Below are positions 1-9,103 of a stretch of DNA of 19,177 nucleotides, piece by piece (the first letter of the stretch is position 1; every line of letters starts with the position of its first letter). Made by a program: the position numbers and the translations under genes. Location: positions 1 through 19,177 of the forward strand of contig WTXI01000523.1 in the NCBI GenBank assembly GCA_022376515.1, in the 5' to 3' direction. The stretch is from Lactifluus volemus. Lineage: Eukaryota; Basidiomycota; Agaricomycetes; Russulales; Russulaceae. The notes under the pieces were generated by a model. It ran no database searches. It was not told the DNA's origin and saw only the letters and a list, made by a program, of their open reading frames with translations.

Positions 1-323
1 TTTCGTGTCGGCGACCTCTTCTCCGCACTCGTCCTTGGCCACTATTCCCCGTCGTCGTCGTCGCCCGCTCCTCTCCCACATGCGGTCTCACTCGCGCTGA
101 CCAAAACACACGCCATACTTCGCTTGACGGAATCGTACGTGTCCTCGCTTCCTGCAGAGGACCGCACGGTCACGGATGACGAACTGGATGTGGCCGATCC
201 AGAGCGGCGCACGAGCGCATGCGCGGGCGCGAGCTGCGTCTCGTTCAAGGTCGGACGATACTCAGCGGCGAGGCCATGGGCGAAGTGAGATCATTGAGAG
301 AGTGGGACGATTTCTGGGCGTGA
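1..323 (+). CDS. PDXK: Pyridoxal kinase, C-terminal part (partial at left edge, one apparent frameshift)
   Basis: Pyridoxal kinase phosphorylates pyridoxal and related vitamin B6 forms to give pyridoxal 5'-phosphate in the cytosol. The window opens within the ribokinase-fold active-site loop: GDLFSALVLGHY is read in frame 1, and its GD carries the usual catalytic Asp. A helix follows (HAVSLALTKTHAILRLTESY). Frame 1 stays open to a TGA at 286-288, but the family's conserved C-terminus (RGRELRLVQG, then REWDDFWA and a TGA at 321-323) lies in frame 3. One missing base near 214-215 (AGC for AGGC) would join the two as DPERRTRRMRGRELRL. I found no intron that does this. The first codons also look compressed against the family's GVGD/GTGD loop, so more bases may be missing there. 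The gene converges on ARP2 with a 223-bp gap. The call rests on the GD loop and C-terminal motifs; the rest of the protein lies outside the window. Confidence 0.72.
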
Positions 324-546
324 ACAAGCGAGGGGATAGAGATACTGTAGGACGTGCTTTGTAAAACCTTTGGGAACAATCACTTTGAGGTTATCGATAC
401 ATGATATCATTCAGCAGTTTACCAGGCGGGGGGGAGACCGTATCTTATCACGTAACTCTGCAAGCAGGAAAAGGCGTTTCAATAGTTATGATACAGGGTA
501 CATAGGTACATCCAACCCAATCCTGCCTACGGTCTACGTAGCTGTT

Positions 547-2255
547 TCAATTTTCTCCACGACCCAATTTATCCAAGGAGCGCACACCCTGCTCGTACCA
601 CTCCCTCGTCACCCAAAACTCTTCTCGTCCTTTCATGATGTCCGCCAAAACGGCACCCCCAAGGAAGACCATATGCTTCCTCCGCGGCGGATCCTCGATA
701 CGAATCTTGAATTTCTGAAAAAAGGTTATTTTAAAAAAAAGTCAACAAACAATAAAAAAAAGTGCAAAAAGCGTACATTAGACGCGAAGGGTCACGATTG
801 AGCACGCGCGTGAGGTACAGTTGCTTCATCTCTTTTTCGAGCCGGCTAGGGAGGCCGGGTACATGCTCGAGCCGCCAGATAGCACGATGTGCTTGTACAT
901 TCCGCGCGGGTATCGACCGCCGCACTTTGAATCGTCTCGAAAAGCATCTCCGCGACACCAGGTTGTTCAATGTCGACCAGGTGTGGCTGGAACATGCACT
1001 CGGGCGCCTCGAAGCGCTCAGAGCTGACCTTGATCGTTCGACCATCGGGCAACTGACGGTCATGATAGTGAAAGTCAGACAGGTTGAAGAACATACACGG
1101 GTCTATCTCACCGTATAGCTCTCCACTAGCGTGGTGGTCTCTTCTGCCAATCGGGTGTCCATGTCAAGGTCATAGCTAGAGAAGCCCCCGATCAAAAAAA
1201 CCCGTTTCAGTAACAGCACGCGATCGGCGACCAACTGAGGTGTGATAAAGCGTTTACCTGACATAGCAGAGCTTTTCCTTGATCTCTCGAACAGTCTCAA
1301 AGTCGGCCGTACGGTTGAATGCATACCCGCGCATGAGAAGAAGCTTGATCAGATAGCGCGTGACGTCGCGCCCGGCGATATCGAGCCGCCTCGTGAGATG
1401 AGGTAGCGCAAAGCCGTCATATACGGGAACGATATGCGTCACGCCGTCGCCAGAGTCGACCACAACGCCGGTCGTCAAGCCTGCGGGAGTACCACCCTTA
1501 GCATCGGGCTCTTTGCGAGACCTTCCCTCCCACCACCCCCCAAGCACCTCCACGACTGATCTCTATCGGCACTGACATAGCAGCGGATACGAAACCAACC
1601 AAACGAAACACGCGCACGCGCGCATGGAGACGCAACCAGGGTAGGGTGTGTGTGGTGTGTGGGGTATAGGGAGGAGGGTCGGAACGCACCTTGCGCATAG
1701 AGTGTCAGCACCGCCTGAATGGCGACGTACACCCCCTGAAACCCATACTCTTCAAACATAACCTGACACATGCGCTGCCTGTTCGCCTTTGGGTTCATCG
1801 GTGGCTCGGTGAGGAGGACCTTGCGTCCTGCGGGATCGATGAGGAGTTTCTCAAAGAAAGTATAGTCCCAAAGGTGCTTCATGTCTTCCCAGTTGCGTAC
1901 GATACCGTGTTCCATCGGTTGCGTGACCTGCAGGTAATTGCGCAGTGCTGCCGCCTCATCCCCCACCATGATATCCTTGATGATTGCGTCCCCGACGCGC
2001 TCCTCGGCGCGCAGAATAGGTCGTCCTATTACGGATGGAAATACTGTGATACATTTCATATCAGAGAAACAAAACAAAAACAAAAATCACATCGAGTGCG
2101 GATGCCCTTACCATGCTCTGGAAAATTGGAGCCAGCGTATCCGACCTTGACGAACTATGTGGACACAAAGCTTTTATATAGGTTAATGACACTCGTTAAG
2201 AGAGAATGCCCACCCCTGTTCCATTATCCACCACTATAGGTACTGAGGGGTCCAT
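547..2255 (-). CDS. ARP2: Actin-related protein 2 (Arp2/3 complex subunit)
   Basis: Arp2 is one of two actin-like subunits of the Arp2/3 complex, which nucleates branched actin at cortical patches. I build seven exons: complement(547..714, 777..1052, 1112..1175, 1258..1480, 1690..2043, 2112..2154, 2214..2255). All introns are GT..AG: 62, 59, 82, 209, 68 and 59 bp. The product is about 390 residues, the usual Arp2 length. Landmarks in order are [14 protein letters not shown] and FVKVGYAG (phosphate loop 1), [37 protein letters not shown] (phosphate loop 2), [20 protein letters not shown], the [15 protein letters not shown] region (adenosine pocket), and [19 protein letters not shown]. The ATG at 2255-2253 gives the standard N-terminus. 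Exon 777..1052 lacks one base near 898-899 (before YKHIVLSGG) and one in the C-run 857-859. The donor at 776-777 also looks one G short. With these three bases restored every phase matches. Such breaks in an essential protein argue for sequence error. Confidence 0.93.
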
Positions 2256-2547
2256 GATGTCGAGTGCAGTTATCGGACAAGTTAAGGTCTGCGTGCCGCA
2301 GCGCCAGGGCCGATTACGTGGAAAGATCTTTACGTACGTACGCTTACAACTGCCTCTCTTTCTTTTCCATACAGTACAGTAGTCTCATTTTTTCTAAAAT
2401 ACGTGTCTATGCTAGCACTCCATAAATACTAAAACGTCGAAAACGTAGACATTTGAGCTTTTATATATCTGACACGTAATTTGTCTGTTAGAGTCCTGTG
2501 ACAACAGATTTCTGTCAAATGACGTACTCACAATCTAATGTACGAAG
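2256..2547. promoter_or_regulatory. Spacer between ARP2 start and NLR 3' end
   Basis: These 292 bp hold the upstream region of ARP2 and the 3' flank of the NLR gene, both on the minus strand. They are AT-rich in the NLR-proximal half, with TTTTATATAT near 2459-2468. A self-complementary tract of repeated TACG lies near 2332-2342. I see no ORF and no recognisable binding site beyond these. Confidence 0.4.
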
Positions 2548-5500
2548 TTAGTTGTGATCATGTACTGTAGTCCAATTCGATCCGTGTGCTATGTTCGAGA
2601 GATCAAGCCGGGTTTCATGCTCGCCTGCAATCCAGACAGTGCTAGGTCTATGAAGACACCGCCTGTGAACGTCAGGAATCCACAAAAAAAGTTCTTTCTT
2701 TTCTCCCGGGCCATATATCCAACCGTCACGATCGATGAGGGATTGGTCCGTAAAATAGGAGCCATCCTGTGACAATGCAACAGATCTGACTGATTTGGTG
2801 TGTCCACTAAATGAGCCTGCGACGACCTGTCCTGTTGCCGCATCCCACACCCGAATCGTACGATCGTTCGAGGCCGATGCGATACGCTGTCCCATCCGGC
2901 GAGAATGCAACATAAATGACCGCACTGGTGTGTCCAGTAAATGGGCCCGCTACGACCTGTCCTGTTGCTGCATCCCACAACGAATCGTGTAATCGTCGAG
3001 GCCGATGCGATACGCTGTCCGTCCGGCGAGAATGCAACAGAATTGACCATGGTGTGTCCAGTAAACGGGCCTGCTACGATGTCCTGTTGCCGCATCCCAC
3101 ACGCGAATCGTACGATCTCGAGGCCGATGCGATACGCTGTCCGTCCGGCGAGAATGCAACAGAATTGACCAGGTGTGTCCAGTAAACGGGCCTGCTACGA
3201 CCTGTCCTGTTGCTGCATCCCACACGAATCGTATCGCCGAGGCCGATGCGATACTGTCCGTCCGGCGAGAATGCAACAGAATTGAACGATCGGTGTGTCC
3301 AGTAAATGGGCCCGCTACCTGTCCTGTTGCCGCATCCCACACGCGAATCGTGCGATCGCGAGGCCGATGCGATACGCTGTCCATCCGGCGAGAATGCAAC
3401 AGAATAGACCCAAGAGGTGTGTCCAGTAAATGGGCCCGCTACGACCTGTCGTGTTGCCGCATCCCACATACGAATCGTGTAATCGTGCGAGGCCGATGCG
3501 ATATGCTGTCCGTCCGGCGAGAATGCAACAGAATTGACAGGTGTGTCCAGTAAATGGGCCGCTACGCATGTCCTGTTGCCGCATCCCACACGCGAATCGT
3601 GCAATCGAGCGAGGCTGATGCGATACGCTGTCCATCCGGCGAGAATGTAACAGAATTGAGATTCGGTGTGTCCAGTAAATGGCCGCTACGACCTGTCCTG
3701 TGCTGCATCCACACACGAATCGTGCGATCAGACGAGGCCGATGCGATACGCTGTCCATCCAGCGAGAATGTAACAGAATTGACGTCGGTGTGTCCAGTAA
3801 ACGGGCCTGCTACGACCTGTCCTGTTGCTGCATCCCACACCGAATCGTGCGATCGAGGCCGATGCGATACGCTGTCCGTCCGGCGAGAATGCAACAGAAT
3901 TGACGTCGGTGTGTCCAGTAAATGGGCCTGCTATGACCTGTCCTGTTGCCGCATCCCACACGCGAATCGTGCATCGACGAGGCGATGCGATACGCTGTCC
4001 ATCCGGCGAGAATGCAACAGAATTGAGATTCGGTGTGTCCAGTAAATGGGCCGCTACGACCTGTCCTGATGCTGCACTCCACACACGAATCGTGCGATCA
4101 GACGAGGCCGATACGATATGCTGTCCATCCAGAGAGAATGTAACAGATTTGACCCAATCGGTGTGTCCAGTAAACGGGCCTGCTACTACCTGTCCTGTTG
4201 CTGCATCCCATACACGAATCGTGCGATCGGATGAGGCCGATGCGATACGCTGTCCGTCCTGTGAGAATGCAACAGACCTGACCCAGTTCGTGTGTCCAGT
4301 AAATGGGCCCGCTTCGACCTGTCCTGTTGCTGCATTCCACATGCGAATCGTGCCATCGGACGAGGCCGATGCGATACGCTGTCCGTCCGGGGAGAATGCA
4401 ACAGAACTGACTGATCCGGTGTGTCCAGTAAATGGGCCCGCTACGGCATGTCCTGTTGCCGCATCCCACACGCGAATCGTGCGATCATGCGAGGCCGATG
4501 CGATACGTTGTCCATCTGGCGAGAGCGCAACAGAAGTGACGTTATTGTCATGTGCGTTAATAGTCATTTCCAGTGCTAGCCAATGAGACAACTGCCCACG
4601 CTCAAAGGTCAATGTCTGAGAAAATCGGTGAAAGTATTGATTGAAGACGAGGGAAGAGCTTGGGGCGAAAGGGAGCGCAGAAACATAGATATGCGGAGCA
4701 CTTCTTGCCATTGCCATTCCGAAGTACCGCACAAACGTGGATGCGTCATTCACCAATTCCAACAGATTCTTTACCGCCGTTTGCGAACCCTATTTCAATT
4801 TTTCGCAAAAGTCACTACATGTCAAATCGAATTATGGGATACACGTACCTCCTGCTGCAACCATATCGACAGAGATGACAATGCTAGTAAAGCAAGGCCC
4901 ACACTGTTCTTCATGCTAAGAACTTCCAGCCAAAACAGAAACTTGTCCTCGAACAGGAATCGAAGTTTCGTGAACAGATCGTGCTCGAAAGCGAGATGTT
5001 CTAGATGTTTGTCCCAGAAAATGCAGGAATACGATAGAGCAGGTGGAATGTGTCTGGAAATTCGAGATTCAACGTCTGGAACGTCGCTGTTGGCAAGATA
5101 TGATGACTCCAGTTCGCAAATGTTGTATTTAAGTTTATCAACCATTAAGCCAAGGCAAGAATGTGCTAATTGATGGTGGGCATCGTTGAGGTCGACATAA
5201 AACACACCACTCTTCTTATTCGTCAGAAAGTCGTAGAATGAGGTGTGGAGAGGAACGATCGGCTGCGTTCGATCAGATGACGCCACATTGCTCAGTAGCG
5301 AGCCAAGGTAAGAGAGAATTCCAAGAACAAGCTCGGAATCGTCGCGGTCATCTTTGGATGCATAGTGTCGCAGTGTGATCAGGGATTCGATAGAGAAGGG
5401 CTGGACCGCAGCAAGAAGCTGTCCCATTACGGACCGAAATACCTGATGTGCTTCAGGCGATTCGAAGTACTCCTTGAGAACTTCTTCGTATAAGTTGTCC

Positions 5501-7215
5501 AGGGGTCCTTGTCCGGTCTGCCCTCGAGCGCGTCCCAACAGGCGCTCTACGCACTGTGCCTTGCTAAGGCAAGCCTGGCAGAGCTCTTTATGAACCGCAT
5601 GCAACGGCTGCCCATTGAAAGACACCCTCTGCCGCCTCTGTCAATTTGACACCATGGCCTTCGAACACGGCCGGAGGCAGCTCGCTTCGAAGATACACGC
5701 CAATATCTTGCTCCGTCTTGGCTAGTTCGGCATCATTTATGGAGAGAGTGCGAACAGACAATGCATTGGCGAATGCAGGTTCGATGCCATTCTCGGGCCT
5801 CGAGGTTATGAGAACACGGAAGTTTGACGGCAATTCAAAGAGGCGTTGAGCAAGAAGCGTGTGCAGTCCTCGTTCGTCGATCGAATCTCCACTCTCGTCC
5901 AACGCATCGATGATAATGAGGATTGGATCGTCAAATTTCAGGTTCTTGAGCGGTTCAAGGAGAAGCCACTCAAAAAGTGTACGATAGTCTCGGGTGTTGC
6001 GAAGAGATAGATCTTCCTTAATGGCCTTCCCAAGGGCAAGTTTGAATGCAGGGTCGTGGTTGGAGAGATCGCAAGCAAGTGTCGTGAAGAGCTGGTATGC
6101 CTTGCCTTTGGACCCTTCCCCTCGCCGAAAAGCAAAGTAAGAGCCGAGATACGTCTTCTTGAACCGACGTGCGACTTCATGAGCAATCGAAGACTTCCCG
6201 GTGCCTGCCTGGCCGAGGATGACGAGGGTACGTTCAGATTCGGGATTTTCGACCCACTTGAAGATGTAGTCGAGAAAATCTTGGCGTGTGCCCTCGAGAC
6301 AGCGCTTCTCATCGCCGAATGGCCAGCCTCCCGCGTAAGGCAATTCTCTGATGATTGCTGTGTGCTTTTTGTCAGATCGACGGTTCAGAGTATCCCGTGA
6401 CTATCAGAGCCACCCACCTCCTAGTTCTTGAGTGAGTTGTGACAAGACAACGAAAAAGTTCAGGTTGGCCTGCAGAACTTTTTGAACGAGCGAAAAGGAT
6501 CATGATACTTCCGACAGACCTGGTGTACTTGAAGAATGATCGATAATTTTGCATCATATTGCTTGACCTTCTTCAATAAACCATTACGAAGAAGGAGCAT
6601 CTTGATTCCTTTCACTTCAGCACATTCTTTCAGCGCGGCATCAATCCCATGCAAGTCACTTGATTTGAGTTAGACCACGACATAGTCAGTAGTTGGAAAG
6701 GGCACCTTTGAAAGGACTCATAGATAGCGAGCAGGTCGGATGGCAGTTCTTCTACCTTCAAACCATGGTTTTGGCACATATTACCGACATTGACAACGAC
6801 ACTCCCAACTTTGGCCAGTTTCTCCATTACCAGTTTCCACTCTTCCTTGCACTGCTTGACCTCCTTATATACTACAATGAACACGGAAGGCGTTTAAAGT
6901 CAGAGGGCGTGCTCACATCCCACAATTTGAGAGCCTGGAGAATGAGGCCCGCGGCTGGAGAGATATAGGGTATCTGTTTAGCCAAGGAACTGAGGTCCTT
7001 CAAGGCCGAAACAGTTGGCTCTATCGCGCTAATCAAAAGGTCAGTCCCTCCTGCGATCGACTCCGATGGGGCAGGATTGGCGCTATTAGTAGCTGGACAA
7101 GGCACTGGTGAGTGATTGGAAACGACACATGAATATAGTACACACAGATAGGGTGATTATTGCTGGAGTCGGGATTACGGGAGTTTGGAACCCGTTTCCT
7201 CCAAGAGGGCGACAT
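2548..7215 (-). CDS. STAND/NLR-type receptor: helical N-terminal domain, NACHT ATPase, WD40 repeats (HNWD-like)
   Basis: This is probably a fungal nonself-recognition receptor. Family knowledge: NACHT oligomerises on ATP binding and highly conserved WD40 repeats sense the ligand, as in HET-E/HET-D. Exons: complement(2548..4789, 4849..6345, 6418..6469, 6520..6658, 6706..6863, 6917..7104, 7146..7215). Introns are 41-72 bp; the acceptor near 6346 could instead be 6348 with a donor at 6413. The ATG at 7215 opens [12 protein letters not shown]. Residues ~45-200 form a helical domain ([35 protein letters not shown]). NACHT: Walker [10 protein letters not shown] at ~247-255, Walker [10 protein letters not shown] at ~345-353, ITSRPE at ~382-387. 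A winged-helix-like segment follows ([28 protein letters not shown]). WD40 repeats begin near residue 781 and a ~83-residue cap ends the protein (total ~1,470). Two bases seem missing in the NACHT exon (5592-5595, 5570-5571) and about 56 net in the array. No single intact frame exists here, so it could be a decayed copy, but phases outside the array fit perfectly once the two bases are restored. Confidence 0.85.
2798..4555 (-). repeat. Array of 14 tandem WD40 repeat units, ~129 bp (43 codons) each
   Basis: Measured at the conserved GHT codons, unit lengths from N- to C-terminal are 129, 129, 129, 128, 124, 121, 122, 125, 124, 124, 120, 121, 124 and 130 bp. Shared motifs are [26 protein letters not shown] and VAGPFTGHT. 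Fourteen equals two seven-bladed propellers. A fifteenth, diverged unit (SVALSQDG ... LFLWIPD) follows inside the C-terminal cap. The first three units are full length and in frame. Interior units have lost bases, mainly at two columns: just after GHT (for example DWV reduced to DV) and between SAS and TIRVW. Some breaks are homopolymer losses, such as GGGCCGC for GGGCCCGC. Together 56 bp net are missing against fourteen perfect units, so the reading frame changes repeatedly. Near-identical repeats with variable surface columns match the highly conserved WD40 class of fungal NLRs. Confidence 0.9.
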
Positions 7216-9103
7216 AGTTTTGAAGATGATGAAGGAGTGGAAATGCGGTGCCTGGCATTTATTTGCCCTCACACTCAGGCGTCAGCTGTATCCTTGGACT
7301 CTTGTTCCAGATTAGTCAACCGTCTTGTTCCATATTGTCAGCGTTAACGCAACAATCGCGTGCCCTCACTCAGGTGCAGTAACACCATCCCCGAATGATT
7401 TCTATGTACTAGCTTTCACAAGACCTCTCGTGAGTGGCAGCAAGCGCTGTTCGATCTTTACCAACAAATCATACAAGTTCGTTCTCGGGGCAGATGATGC
7501 GTTTCCAAACCGCCGATCATTTTTAGTTTTTGAATACCCATCTCTCACTGAAAGTAGAGGAAAGAGATCAAGTTGGCTGCGTCCAGTCTCTACTCTATTG
7601 GGAATGGAATGTCGTCGCATACGAAAGGCCATTCGCACAGATATTCAGTTTGTGAACACCTTTTGATCTCCTCGACTCTTCGTGAAAAAGCAGGTTTTAT
7701 TGACGGTGCTGTGTTGACGGCTTCACACCTGCCCTGGCTTTTGCAATGCCAAATTTCTTGATGCAGCCACGACCTTGTCCACCCGGTTTCTGAATATCGA
7801 ACTCCCACGACTTCCAATCCAATTGAACGCATTACTGTACGTACAGAACGAAAAGAATACAAATACATCACGCAGAAATCTCGCGGTTAGGGCCCTTCAA
7901 GTTCTCCGCCAATAACTTTCATACCAAGCTTTTGCCCATCCGTCGTAGCCCGAATATATAACCAGCCCGAATCACGAAATCAGCAAAAGCGCTCTCCGTC
8001 GAGTCTCTCGAGGGCGTATCGTTTGATCATAGGATGAGAAATGTCTCATCAGAGCCCTCTGTTCATTTTGTTTAGTCGCTGCCCGTAGTATCCACCTCCA
8101 AGCAGCATCACATACGCGCCAACTGCTTTACCAACAAACAAATGCAACCTCTGAAGACTCGTAGGTCACATTGTTCATGCAAGCTGCAGTAATGAGACGG
8201 ATACAACCATTCGGACTCTGAGGGCAACCATGTCATGGTGCCGTCCGCGTCTTTATAGGCGAGGCCTTAGGCCTGCAGCGCCATGTACCCAAGCTTCAAG
8301 TTTTATACCATGTTCACGTCCAAAACAAACAGGGCTCCTCTTCCAGCACAAGACATACATAAACACCGAGAACCCGTCGTACGAAGCCAACAACCGGATC
8401 AGCGGCTAGTAACTTATTAATGAAGCTGAAATGCAAAAACTATACATTCTCTTTCGACGTTCGAAAAAAAAAGGATCATTTCACAAATATAAAGAATAGT
8501 GGGCGCAGCAGATGTTTCCGGCAACTATGACCACTGGCAGTCCATGGGTCGTGGCAGAAAAAAGAAATGGTTGACGCGTAGCCGTGTCGAAGCAAAGCAT
8601 AGCCTGAGGTTACATGATGACATCAGCACCAGCGTTTCTCCTTAGGCCTTAGGATTTAGCACCTGTATTTCTCCACCAAGGGCTCGATTATGGCTGTGGC
8701 AACAACAATTTGCATAAAAACCTAATAATGAATTTGTAACAGGGTAGCAGGTGGTACGATGACATTAACGCCAAAAACGTGTGGGTATCGAAGAAAAAAA
8801 AAATAGTGGTTTGCTCATTAAGAGCGGGCGGCGCACTTTTTTAAAAAAAAAGAGTGGCTTGCACAGCGAAATATAAACGCGTGCCAGAAAGACGCCGTTT
8901 CGGAATGGTCAGTTGTGAAAAAAAAAAAAAAACAAGGGGTAAGTGTAAGAGCGTACATCCCGTAACCAGGGGAAGGAAATGAAAATTCATCAGATCACAG
9001 GCGGGGTCGACCACGCCGAAAAAAAAAAATCAAGATAAAAGCGAGGCGGCTCCGTCAACCTGGACGTTGCATAATGTATCATTTAGAGTGTTCGAGCGAT
9101 GCA
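7216..9103. other. Gene-poor intergenic region with A-tracts
   Basis: These 1,888 bp separate the NLR start from the 3' end of the next minus-strand gene. No ORF here resembles a known protein. The longest minus-strand ones (7590-7871 and 7402-7638) have no recognisable motif. The right part carries runs of eight to fourteen A residues near 8465-8473, 8791-8801, 8841-8850, 8918-8932 and 9019-9029. The string AGGCCTTAGG occurs twice (near 8262 and 8646), each in a partly self-complementary context. The left few hundred bases presumably include the NLR promoter. I see no terminal inverted repeats, transposase or RNA gene. Confidence 0.5.

Noticed and set aside
135..157. GTACGT..CTGCAG segment as an intron in the pyridoxal kinase fragment
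   Set aside because: The ends look like splice sites, but the segment is only 23 bp and its removal leads to a stop a few codons later. A one-base loss near 214 explains the frames better.
370..801. Plus-strand ORF of 143 codons over the ARP2 3' end
   Set aside because: It overlaps the last ARP2 exon and an intron in antisense, and ends in a Lys-rich artefact of an A/T-rich intron.
1498..1698. ORF within the large ARP2 intron as an extra coding exon
   Set aside because: Arp2 proteins have no insertion here, and the exons on both sides join exactly at YAQ/GL with matching phase.
2798..4555. CRISPR-like or satellite interpretation of the 120-130 bp tandem repeat
   Set aside because: The periodicity is a coding WD40 repeat of 43 codons in frame with the NACHT exon; there are no unique spacers between short repeats.
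3825..4586. Long plus-strand ORF (about 250 codons) opposite the WD40 array
   Set aside because: The repeat unit is a multiple of three, so an antisense frame without stops in one unit stays open across many. Its product is a monotonous translation of the repeats with no independent support.
7402..7871. Two overlapping minus-strand ORFs of 78 and 93 codons upstream of the NLR gene
   Set aside because: Neither shows a known motif, good start context or splice-linked extension, and composition looks non-coding. They could be relics, but I cannot support a gene.
8255..8660. Repeated AGGCCTTAGG strings as a transposon terminus
   Set aside because: Only two short copies about 385 bp apart, with no transposase, no longer inverted repeats and no target-site duplication visible.
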